64,000 nt of DNA, from NCBI GenBank assembly GCA_963921825.1, contig OY997590.1, positions 36,659,039 to 36,723,038 of the forward strand. Direction: 5' to 3'. Below are positions 10,632-21,184 of this stretch, one piece after another. The notes beneath the pieces are model-generated. The model was not told the DNA's origin. It worked only from the letters and a program-made list of their open reading frames with translations, and ran no database searches. The stretch comes from Erodium maritimum. Its lineage: Eukaryota; Streptophyta; Magnoliopsida; Geraniales; Geraniaceae. Numbering within the stretch: position 1 is the first letter of the stretch; every line of letters begins with the position of its first letter. The position numbers were made by a program, and so were the translations under genes.

Positions 10632-13600
10632 TCATATTTCCAAAGTACATAATTAATTTTGTTAAGTATCTTATTACCATTTTTCTATATTAAAAGTATT
10701 AGTACTGACATGTTTTTTTGCTATTAGGTTTTTGCAGGACTAACAGGAAAACACCTCAACCAAAATGTGTTGCGAAGAAGCCAGTTCATTTTGTACATGT
10801 TGTAAGGACGAGATCAAGTACACGGTCACATGTTAAAGTGGTCAAGGAAGGAATAAGATTTAATCGGAAATTTCCGAGGAAGCACGTGCCTTCTAAGGTT
10901 GTGAGGAAATCTGTCCAGAAACCTAATGTGTGTGGGAAAGCTAGACCACCTGCTGATGTTTCTCATACTTATTAGAACAACCGACGGAAATCGGCAAGCA
11001 AAAAGGAGTTCTCTTGTAAGGTTGAACGTGTGTGCCACGAAAGCCAATATGAAAGTGCTGATGAAGAAGGGTTTGAGCGGCTCAGTACAAGAGCGTCTCC
11101 TACTGCATTGGTGAAGGCAATGACCGAATTCACCGAAGAACAGATAGCGGCTATTGAGAAAATGTGGTTTGGTGATATACTTGAACTTGGTGTCACACGG
11201 CTACCTTCTAAATTAGGGTATTGGTTGGTTCAATAGTTCAAAACTCACAATTGCTCCATCCACCTACCTGGGAAACGTCTTCTCCATATCACCCCACAAG
11301 ATGTGAATCTCACTCTTGGCTTCCCGATGGGTGACAGACCTGTTCTGGAAGAAAGACAGAAGGCGTACTCTCCTTGGTTCGCTGAATGGAAGCAGGATAT
11401 TGAAGTTACACATCCAAATTTGATACACCCAAAAGATTTATTGTCTCGAATGTTGCATCGTGGGACTGATGGTGATGACCGGTTCAAGAGGGACTTCATG
11501 GTTCTGTTAATAACGTACCTTTGTGATTTTGGTACAAAGTGTTGGGTTACTTTGTCATTCTTCGATGCATTGGAGGATATGTCGCTTATCGGTCAATTTG
11601 ATTGGTGTTGGTACCCGGTTCGCTCTCTAGTGAAACACAAGGATAGATACGCTCATTCCAAAGCTCCAACAAAGATGTTCGGTGGGCCCATTCTTTTCTT
11701 AATCGTAAGTGATTCAAATTATGATCTGAATTTACATTATATTTTTTGGTATCACTTTATATGCTGTCTAATGGATTATGTTTACAATTAATACATGTTA
11801 GATAAGAATTGTCACATTATTGAATACAGTTATCAGTATATTATAGATTTATCATAACATAATTATATATTTTTGTGACTGCAATCACATAATAAATTGT
11901 ATCAGGTCATGGTCAGTGTATCATAGTTATAGTATTAAAATGTCTCAGTTATAGAATTATATATCTGCATGTATATATTCATCAAAAGGGAGTTATAAAT
12001 TTATTGAAACATATGTTCATGAATTCAATAATATAGGTACAGGAGTCTATGGTAATAATTATATATTTTGTATGATTATGTTATACTTGTTTGCATAGTA
12101 ATTTCGCTGATTCCGTTTGATTTTTGTCCAACTTTTTTATGCCCATCAAATGGTGTTAAAGGGTCCACAATATGGACCTTGTATAGCACCAACCATGCAT
12201 TTATGGAATGACAGGGAACTGAAAAGACTTTGCCATATAAAGATCAAATATGGGGCATTTGGACATGGCTATTTACGTGGACCACCACCTGCTAGAGTGC
12301 AGGTAGAAAATGGTAATGCTACGACGGATGATACTAATGCGAAATTTAATGGAGGATCTGATAAATCGAGGCATCTCGTGGATGCTACACGTGCTGGAGA
12401 GGTATTGCGCTATATGCATTTAAAATAAAATTTCAAAAGTTATAGTGTTTTATAAAGTGTTTAATATTTATTTTGAATGTTTGCAGGATGAGATTTAAAA
12501 TGTGTGTGATGAGGGTTCGGTGTTGATGAAGGTTGTGGGTGCATTTAGGGAGAAACTTGTGAGTGTGTCTGCTAAGTACCCGGATAGCAATTCTTTAATC
12601 AATCTGCAAGGATCTTTCAATAGTTGTGTTGGTCAAACGTCCAATGTCCCGGTACCTGATTCACCGGATCACGATTCAACTAGTATTGAGGTCCAATTTT
12701 GGCGCAACGACCCTCTATTGACAATTGTTGACACATTGTTGGCTGCTAGAATGAAGAAGAAAAATGTAGTTGAGAAAGAGCGTGTGCCTATATCACCTAT
12801 TCCAATGCCTAATTTATTTGACATTGGGATTTCAACAGAATCGGAGGAAGTCGATATTGAATCTAATCCTCCAGTGGAGAAGATCATATTGGGGGGAAGA
12901 GATTGAGCAAACACATGATGGTGTACTTGAGGATCCCTTAATGAGGTCCACCAGATTCGTTTGAAGGCTGTGGGCGAAAGCAGTACTGATGAGTCTATGA
13001 TGTCACCGGAATTTAAAAGGTGCACTGGTGTAAATGGGCAGCTGACAGATATTGAGAAGTCACTGTTTGTATAGCTTATTACTTCTCCGATAAAATTCGA
13101 GTAAGTTTTATAAGTTTATTCGTTTAGTGATGAATTTTATACATGTTCTTTATAACAAACTGTTTTTTTTAAATTAGGGTGCCAATTGTTTTGATAAAAG
13201 GATCGGCCGTTTATAAGCGTGATCTCCAAACTCTAGGTTATGGTATGCTAGTTGACAATAGTGTTGTCAACACGTGGTGTCATTACTTGAACCTACAGGA
13301 TATGCGTAGGAGCCCAAGATCAGCATCCCGTATATGCTTTACTGTCGACATTAGTGTAAGGTTTTCCATTCATTTTTAATTGCATATTAAAAATGCAACT
13401 TTGTATAATCTTATGTTTTTTTCAGCGGAGGTTGCAATATAGCCGTGATCTGAAACATGCTATATCTCAGCTTGAATTTGAGGTGGATCGGTGTAAACAA
13501 AACGGTGTTGACATTATGAAGAAGGAGTTGGTAAGTGTTGCATTTGGATATAGATTCGTTTGTTACATTTTTCAAACCATATTATTATGTTATATAAGAA

Positions 13601-14575
13601 TTCACATCAATTCATATACTTGTCAGTATTCTATAGATTTACCATAACACAATTATAGATTATTGTTCCAACAATTACATAATAAATGTTATTAGGACAT
13701 GGTCAATGTATCATAGTTATAGTTTTTTATTGTCTAGTTTATATAATTGTGTGCCTGGATTTACATATTTACCATAAGGGATTTATAGTTTGTTTTAAAA
13801 TTTGTTCATAAATTGTGTAATATAGTTACAAGAGTCTGGGGTGATAATAATAGATTATCTAATACATGTAATTTTTTACATGATCTAACCGTGTGTTGGT
13901 TTATAATTTGTTGGTCTTTTTTGTTGTCGTTACCACATATCCTACATCGTGCACTCATTTTTATGTGGTATGTATGGATAAAAAAGGAATGCTATTACCA
14001 TACTAGATAATCTGAAGAGTTCCCAACTTTATGATGTTCGGTACAATACTATACCCGAGAGACAGGTAATTTTTTCAATTGACAAATTTTTTATATTTAA
14101 TATGATTAGCATGATATAATGTATTCTCTTATAAACAGAGAGACCTGTACGCAGACTATGTCTATCCCGATAACAAGCAATTGTCGGATGCATACAAGGC
14201 AACCATACCTGTCTCTATGAATTTACCATGGGCTTCTGAGACAAATGTTGTTGACTGTGCTATCTTTTCGATGTGTCACATGGAGTCTTTCGATGGGGGC
14301 AACAAATGGAAATCCAGTTTGGATTTGGATTGTGTAAGTTCATTTATATACAATGCAACATTGTCATAATTGTTTTGATTTTAGGTGATTTAAATTACAA
14401 ACTAATTCTTATTAAATTGTTGTAGCAAAAACAACTTGACACTCTAAGGACTCGGTTCGCATATGAACTGCTTGCAGATGGACAGAATGATGCATGGCCT
14501 GTAATTCAATCGGAGGTTGTCAATTTTTTGAAAAACAAGAATGTTAGTATCCCGACCAGTACAAGTATGCCATAG
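10632..14575 (+). pseudogene. ULP1/C48-type cysteine peptidase gene carried by a MULE, 5' end lost
   Basis: A spliced gene of the type found inside plant Mutator-like elements. Visible exons: about 10733-11705 (basic N-terminal part, then a region with LGFPMGDRPV, RDFMVLLITYL and GGPILFL typical of the proteins that precede plant C48 domains), 12117-12398, 12488-13098, 13179-13355, 13424-13528, and peptidase exons from about 13945 to 14575. Splice sites such as AATC/GTAAGTG (11705), TTTGCAG (12487) and TTTTTCAG (13423) are plausible. Peptidase core: His codon 13956-13958 (HFYVV), Asp codon 14006-14008 (LDNLKSS), Cys codon 14256-14258 (VDCAIFSMCHME), in the expected order. Breaks: in-frame stop near 11234, stop after the exon start at 12496, a frame change between His and Asp. 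Gypsy A cuts off its first exons. Family role: SUMO-deconjugating-type peptidase; its job in MULEs is unknown. Confidence 0.75.
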
Positions 14576-15091
14576 GTTATCGATGTAGTAGGTTTTGGAT
14601 TATCGGTTGTGTTAGGATTATGTTTTCTTTTGTTGATCATATGACTTTTTTGTTGAAAACAGTGTTTGGATACTTATTGCATAACATACTTTTGAAAAAA
14701 TAAATTGATGTTTCAATAGTATGAAATTACAGATAATATCGTTTCGAGTTACATTTTTACCATATTGATATCACATATATAAGGCATATCATACACATGT
14801 TAGGTATACCATGAGCATGCTCACTTATATGTGTTACAGATTTTTTTTGTCATTAAAATACATATAATTATGTTATGTGTTACCGAATTCATATATGGGG
14901 AATATATAATTATAGTTTTTTCTGAACTAATTTATTTATTTAACGATGTCCCTGTCCAGCACTTGTAATTCTCTTCGATCAATGCAACAATCAAATCAAG
15001 TAAAAGCAGATACAAGATCCTTCACCAAAACCTAATAATGAATTCATTTAAAATTCAATATAAGAAAAACAGTTCAAACTAATTATTTTGT
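14576..15091. other. AT-rich spacer between the convergent MULE genes
   Basis: Separates the stop of the ULP1-like gene from the stop of the transposase on the other strand. No open frame, repeat or RNA gene was recognised. It probably holds both 3' ends. Confidence 0.5.
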
Positions 15092-15169
15092 CTAATAACA
15101 ATGCAAAAACCAAATCTTGAAGCACTTTAATGGGACTTTTTCAAATGATTTAGATCACAAGTCCGTTTT
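15092..15169 (-). pseudogene. Last codons of the FAR1/MULE transposase, cut off by the copia element
   Basis: Reading on the minus strand from the copia insertion point, the frame continues from 30252 without a break: it supplies the last Cys of the zinc knuckle, then about two dozen codons ending in TAG at 15092-15094. The 5-bp duplication CGTTT is at 15164-15168. This shows that the sequence on the far side of the copia element is the same gene as 30252-33118. Confidence 0.75.
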
Positions 15170-16709
15170 TGTTGGATAAATTTGGCTCACAAAGCATGTG
15201 TCTTCTTTTTTGTCTTGTAGTGAAGTCCCACATCGGAAAGAGAGGCTTGTGTTTTTGAGTTTATAAGCTCTTCTCTCACTTCCCTGTTCAGAACACCAAT
15301 TGGGCCTGCCTATTGTCACGGACCAGGTGAAGACCCTTGTTTGGGCTGGTGTCGTGCGCTTAGGGACGAGGTGGGCTCGGTCCCATTTGGTTGCCGAGAG
15401 GGAGAAACCGGCCAAGGGCCAGGCCGAGACATGGGCGAGGGCGGACCAGGCCGAGACGTGGGCGAGGGCGAGCTGGCCCGAGGCATGGGCGATGGCGAGC
15501 TGGGCCGAGCCATGGGCGGAGCTGGTTGGGGCCGAGAAGAGGGGCTGATCGGTTGGCATGGTCAAGGGGAAACCAACCTTGACATGGCCATGATTGGCGC
15601 CCATCTTGATGGTAGAGACAAGGAGCAAGGATCAAGGGTCAATGGGAGTTACAAGACTTGGCAAGGATCAAGGGATAGTCTTTGACCAAGGAATCAATGC
15701 ATTGATGGCATCTCATTTATTCTTGTTTCCATATATAGATATCTTGTACTAGTATATATAGAGGGCTCATTAGCCTTGTAAACACACTTACTTTTGTACT
15801 CATTTTCACTCTCAATACAATCTGAAAAACGCTCCCTCTTGAGCACCAAACTCTCTTCTTCTACCTTTCTTTTGTTGCTTGTTCGTGGCTCATTCCCTAA
15901 GACGCTTCCGCAACGTTGAAGGTTGATCGCTTTGGCTTACAAAGTCTAGGAAAAGACTTGTGTAAGGAGGCGAGCCGCACGGATCCAAGAGTTGGTCTTG
16001 TGGTCCCGTGACACTATGCTGGCTGGGCCGGAACGGGCCTCGCGCATGCCGCCGCAGTCCGTGCGGGTCTGGACGGGCCGGGCGCGGGCTCGGGATCGGG
16101 TTCGGGTGGAGCCCCTGCGGGGCGGGCAAAACTATCTTTTTATACAAAATACTTTAGGTATTTCAGCTTTGATTTATTCAAACATTTCTGAACGAGTCAG
16201 AACGTTGAGGTCAAAGAGGTTCTGAATTTCCGTGAGTCTGACCCAGTAGTGGAGTCGTTGGAACTGATTGATATCAAAGTATCTGTTGCGTTTTTACCTC
16301 TTCACCCTCACGTTCTGCAGCAATAAAAGGAGGCTCTGGTTCACTTTTTTTTTATGTTTTTGCATCAGTTCCAGAGCCATACTATACACATTTCGTTACT
16401 CTCTCCAAATTCTCACCACACCGAAGTTCTGTTCCTGTCATGCTGCTTCCACATCAGGCAGAGCGAGTGGGCGCTGTTGGGTAGAGCTGAGAGACCCTTT
16501 GGGAGCAACCGCTGCTGCTCGCCACCTCGGGCACACCGAAACTTTTGCTTCAAAGTCAGTGGACCTCCGTGCCATGCCCAGCTTCTCCTCTTCGTTCTGC
16601 ACGTCACGTTGGTTGGTGTATCCTGTTATGTTTTCGATTGCATGCGTTAATTTTTCTTTGGTTTTGTTCTGAAAATCGTTTTCCAGTTTACGAATATTAA
16701 TTTCCAACA
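15170..16709 (+). repeat. 5' LTR of the copia element (836 bp plus a 704-bp insertion)
   Basis: It aligns along its whole length with 29423-30251 once the solo LTR and its CTAT duplication are removed. The TATA box seen in the other LTR (TATAAAAG) is AATAAAAG here (16322-16329), so this copy may be a weak promoter. A TTGATATCAAAGTAT stretch at 16267-16281 resembles a primer site but lies inside the LTR. Confidence 0.9.
15314..16013 (+). mobile_element. 700-bp solo LTR nested in the copia LTR, TSD CTAT
   Basis: It starts TGTCACGG-ACCA and ends TGGTCCCGTGACA, ends that are inverted repeats. CTAT flanks it at 15310-15313 and 16014-16017, and the uninterrupted site is visible in the other copia LTR. 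It contains a GC-rich run of about 27-bp repeats around GGCCGAGACRTGGGCGAGGGC (15418-15530), a TATA box (TATATATA, 15753-15760) and a TCTCAATACAATCT stretch downstream (15811-15824) of the kind seen near plant LTR transcript starts. The high-GC ORFs in the repeat run are artefacts. Confidence 0.85.
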
Positions 16710-16767
16710 ATTTTGAAGCAAAAGGTTATATGTGTTTTTACTCTTTAATATTTCGTGAACTGTGCAA

Positions 16768-17794
16768 ATGACGAACATGAACTCGAACTCTGCTATGCAT
16801 GTTAATCCGAATTCTAATGCTCGTAATTTAATTGGGGGTTATCCGCGTGTTGAACCACTCGACGGTACCAATTACCGTCGTTGGTCTGAAAAGATGATGA
16901 AATTCTTTGAGCAAAAACGACCTTGAATATGTTATGTTAGAAGATCCCCCTGTGCCTGTTTCTGCTAGTAGTGGTAGCTTTAATCCCTTAGTCGCCTCTA
17001 TTGTTAATGACAATGAAGCGAAGCTGAACAAGTATACTAGGGACAATAAAATTGTCTGGTGCCAGATCCTGGATTCTGTCACCAACACCCTCTTCGACTT
17101 ACTTGTTGTCCACAAGTCCGCCAAGTTCATTTGGGAGACTCTGGACAAGAAGTACGGGGTCGACGACACCAGGACCAAGAAGTATGTCGTAAGCCAGTGG
17201 CTTGCGTTCCAGATGGTTGACAACAGGTCGATCATGGACCAAGTCCACGTTTACGAGGACCTGTCCGCCGCCATCGTCGACGAAGGGATGGACATGAACG
17301 AGGTATTCCTCGCTCATGTGCTGCTGGAGAAGTTTCCACCGTCGTGGAAAGACTATCGCTGCCACCTGAAGCACATAGAGAAGGACCTGACGCTTCAAGA
17401 TCTCATTCGCCACATGAAAATTGAGGAAGCGAACCGCCTGAAGGACGCTTTGAGTCTCATTCCACCCTTGCCACCGTCGGTGAAAGCCAACATTGTGGAG
17501 TCTGGTGGGCCATCTCGTCAGACAAAGTTTCAACCGAAGCCGAAATCCAAGGAAGCTCCCAAGAGAGGACCTCCCAACAACCGCAACAAATATGTGAAGC
17601 CATCATCTGCTATCAACAAACCGAAGCAGAACTTGCTGTGCTACGTCTGCGGTCAAGCTGGACACAAGGCCTACAAATGCATGAAGCGTCAAGACTACAA
17701 GAAGAATGGTGCAAGGGCGTACATTGCTAAAGATGACGACATAGTAGCTGTTGTGTTCGCTGAGGCGATGCTGGTTCACAACACCGTTGACTAG
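16768..17794 (+). pseudogene. copia gag
   Basis: The ATG at 16768 starts a frame with the copia gag N-terminal motif (LDGTNYRRWSEKMMKFFEQ). A one-base A gain in the run near 16910 shifts it, and the frame resumes as NDLEYVMLEDPP from 16913. The middle holds the UBN2-like gag domain (LDKKYGVDDTRTKKYVVSQW, HLKHIEKDLTLQDLI). A CCHC zinc knuckle, CYVCGQAGHKAYKC, is at 17640-17681. The frame ends at TAG 17792-17794, where a Trp codon (TGG) is expected ahead of the protease, so gag and pol are cut apart by one substitution. In the complete element it forms the particle and binds RNA. Confidence 0.88.
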
Positions 17795-19087
17795 GTGTTG
17801 GACTCCGCATCCATCCGTCATCTCCTAACTCAAGGGAACTCTTCTATGAGTTCGTACCAACTGCACCTGGTGAAGTGGTCCATATGGGAAACGACTCGAC
17901 TGTAGTGATTTCTGGAAGCGGGAAGATCATGCTGAAGCTGACATCGCGGAAGACGCTTGTACTCAGTAATGCCCTTTGTGTCCCTACTCTGCGGCGCAAC
18001 CTTGTCTCTGGACCTCTGCTGATGAAGGCTGGTTTTCACCGTCATAGAGAATGATATTGTGGTATTATTGTGGGGGTCTCTTTCTGTTCAATATTGATCA
18101 TGTTATTCTGAGTAATAATAAAATTTCCGCTTCCGCTTATATTACTGAGTCTCTTGATATGTGGCATAGTAGATTAGGACATGTGAATGTTTCTTCAATT
18201 AAACAACTAAGAGACATGTCTATTCTACCATCTTTATCTACCTCTGAACTCTCGAAATATGAAGTTTGCGTAGACGCAAAATGCACTAAAAAAAACATTG
18301 CAAAACTGTCACAACTAGACACACGAACCTACTTGAATTAATCCACACCGATCTTGCGGATTTCAAGAACTCGAGAAGCAAGGGAGGCAAACATTACTAT
18401 GTTACCTTCATTGACGATTGCTCTAGCTTCGCATGAGTTTATATTCTTACTACGAAGGATGAAGCTGAAGAAATGTTCATCAAGTATAAGAATGAGGTAG
18501 AAAACCAACTCGAGAGGAAGATCAAGAGAGTGAGATCCGATAGAGGATGAGAGTATGGTTCAAACTTCTTAAAAGACGTTTGTGAAACGAATGGTATCAT
18601 CCATGAAACCAGTGCACCATACATGCCTCAACAAAATGGAGTAGCTGAACGTAAGAACCGAATGCTCAAGAACATGATGAATGCAATGCTTCTTAGTTCA
18701 GGCCTTCCTGATGAAATGTGGGGGAAAGCCATATTATCTGCTTGTCACATACTTAATCGTGTGCCGCACAAGAACCTAGATAAGACTCTCTACGAGTTAT
18801 GGAAGGTTTATGCTCCTAACCTAAGGTTTCTCAGAGTGTGGGGGTGTTTGGCAAAGGTAGGCTTAACTGACCCCAAGAGAACCACTATCGGATCTAAGAC
18901 CTATGATTGTGTCTTCATAGGTTATACTCAGACCAGCGCGGCGTATTGTTTCATGTCTCTAGATGACCGCTCAATTTCTGAGGCTAGAGATGCTGAGTTC
19001 TTCAAACACATCTTTCCAATGAAGAGGAACGCCGTTGCTGATCCGATTGAACCCACTATCCCCTTTTCGTCGCTTCGTGATAGGTGA
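17795..19087 (+). pseudogene. copia protease and integrase
   Basis: Protease: the active site reads DS-AS (17801-17813), with the expected Gly of DSGAS missing; the protease body continues with frame changes to about 18050. Integrase: the HHCC zinc-binding domain is clear at 18150-18290 (WHSRLGHVN, CVDAKC). The DDE core runs 18340-18640 with HTDL, VRSDRG and NGVAERKNR giving D, D and E, but has in-frame TGA at 18434-18436 and 18548-18550. The open tail 18623-19087 ends at 19085 before the RT. Broken; no active protein is expected. Confidence 0.87.
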
Positions 19088-19279
19088 GTTGTCGAAAGCT
19101 CTACTTCACATGGTCAAGCTGAAGGACCAAGTAGAAGTTAGAGACCCAGGATTGAGAAGAACTTAGGAGAAGACTACATCACCTCTTTTCTAGCCGAAGT
19201 TGATCCTGAAGGTGTAGTTTCAGACGAGTTTGTTTCAGCCTTCCTGCTAGAAGAAGATCCAAACACCTATGGCGAGGCT

Positions 19280-20692
19280 TTGAGATCTGTTGATGCTAAC
19301 CTTTGGAAAGAGGCCATTCAGGCTGAACTTGATTCTATTTTATCGAATCAGACTAAGGATCTAGTAGACTTACCTAAAGGTTCCAAAACCATTAGTAGTA
19401 AGTGGATCTTCAAGAGAAAGCTGAGACCCGATGGTACAATAGAGCGGTTCAAGGCAAGACTCGTGGTTAGAGGTTTTACACAACGGAAAGACGTCGATTA
19501 CTTCGACACATATTCTCCTGTGACCAAGATTGCAACTATAAGGTCTCTAGTCGCTTTAGCAGCCATTCACGGCTTGATAATTTATCAGATGGATGTCAAG
19601 ACCGCCTTCCTGAATGGTGATCTAAAGGAAGAGATCTATATGTTTCAACCCGAGGGGTTTGTGATCGCTGGTCAAGAGAACAAGGTGTGTAAACTGAAGA
19701 AGTCTCTGTATGGTCTAAAACAAGCACCTAAACAATGGTATGAGAAGTTCAATCGAACTCTGGTGATTGACGGATACAAGGTGAACAACTCTGATTCCTG
19801 CATGTACTCGAAGATGATGGAATTGGGTTGTGTGATTATCTGTCTTTATGTCGATGACATGTTGATTCTGGGTGATAATATCGATGTAGTGAACGTTACC
19901 AGGACATTTTGAGATGAAGGACTTAGGAGAAGCTGATGTCATTTTAGGTGTTAAGATTATGAGACACACTTTGACGTTATACCTGCTAAGACTCCATATG
20001 ATGCGAACGTACACTTAATAAAGAACTTGGGTGATAGTGCTTCACAAGTTGATTACGCCAAGATCATAGGAAGTGTGGTGTTCCTCATGAACTCTACTCG
20101 ACCAGACATTGCTTACACAGTAAGCAGGTTCAGTCGGTATACACATAACCCAAGACCTGAGCATTGGAATGCTCTAAGTCGATTGTTGAAGTACCTGAAA
20201 GGAACTATGAGTTGGTCCCTGCATTATAGTACCTTTCCTACGGCTTTGGAAGGATATTGCGATGCAAACTGGGTTTCAGGTAATGATGAGATCAACTCGA
20301 CGAGTGGTTATATGTTCACTTTGGGTGGAGGTGCTATATCGTGGAAGTCTTCGAAGCAGACTTGTATAGCCCGTTCCACCATGGAGTCTGAGTTCATTGC
20401 CCTTAAGTTGGCTGGACAAGAGGCAGACTGGTTGAGGAACCTATTAGCAGAAGTGCCTGTGTGGGGAAGGCAAGTTGTGCCTGTGTCACTACACTGTGAT
20501 TCGCAATCGGCTATTTGCGTTGAGAAGAACGATGTGTACAATGGTAAGAAGAGACACATTCGTATTAGGCACAGTGTCGTTAGACAACTCCTGAAAGATG
20601 GAGTGATTTCTTTGGAATTTGTTAGATCCGAAAGAAATCTGGCTGATACCTTTACCAAGGGTCAACCAAGGAGAATTCTCCTAGATATGTAG
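19280..20692 (+). pseudogene. copia reverse transcriptase and RNase H
   Basis: RT in 19280-19912: KWIFKRKLRPDGT, VKTAFLNGDL, GLKQAPKQWY and the catalytic YVDDMLIL (about 19849-19872). A frame change near 19907 and an apparent deletion between the MRH and DVIPAKTPYDA motifs (19960-20000) damage the connection region. RNase H in 20027-20692: CDANWVSG, TMESEFIAL, HCDSQSAI and a final FTKGQPRR. TAG at 20690-20692 replaces a sense codon, after which the frame runs on as LGMGLKPI. Polymerase core residues are present but the protein is interrupted. Confidence 0.9.
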
Positions 20693-21184
20693 TTGGGGAT
20701 GGGGCTCAAGCCCATAGGTCAAGAAAGTATGCATGACTCGTGTTAGTGGTCATGTGTAGTCGCACTTGTCTTGATGCACTACTTCTCCCATTCCTATGAC
20801 ATTCGTAGTGCTTGATGATCTATAACCAGGTTTGGTGGTGCTTTGAGACGCACTTGATAGATCCTGATAATAATCTATAACTAGTGTTAGTGGTGCTTGT
20901 GAGACGCACTTGATAGATTGTAATCCATAACCATTTTTGGTGGTGCTATTGAGACGCACTTAATGGATTATGCTGATAGGATGAACTTTATGTCCTTAAT
21001 AGCTACAGACCCAATTGGGACAGTGCTTGTGAGAAGCACTTGATGAGCTACCTACGTGTGTGTGATGGTGGGCCGCCATCTATGAAAGACTTGGGGAAAA
21101 GTCTTCCTAGAGTACTCATTAGAACCAAGGTATACGCAGGGCCTTTAATAGAGAAGTTGATAGTTTCACGGATTGAGTGGATCT
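20693..21184 (+). repeat. copia 3' untranslated region with stem-loop repeats
   Basis: Five related units at 20732-20754, 20817-20863, 20872-20919, 20921-20970 and 21000-21050. Four share a core close to GGTGCTTTGAGACGCACTT, able to fold by itself (GTGC with GCAC). Outer arms are inverted repeats: GATCTAT/ATAGATC, AATCTAT/ATAGATT, TAATCCAT/ATGGATTA, TAGCT/AGCTA and CATGAC/GTCATG. The arms differ between units but stay complementary. No ORF. The segment ends where gypsy C begins. Confidence 0.85.

Noticed and set aside
15316-15582. Gly/Arg/Pro-rich overlapping ORFs in five frames
   Set aside because: They follow from a GC-rich 27-bp repeat in a solo LTR; being open in many frames at once argues against coding.
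16262-16285. Primer site of the copia element at TTGATATCAAAGTAT
   Set aside because: The same bases occur in the 3' LTR, so they are inside the LTR, not after it.
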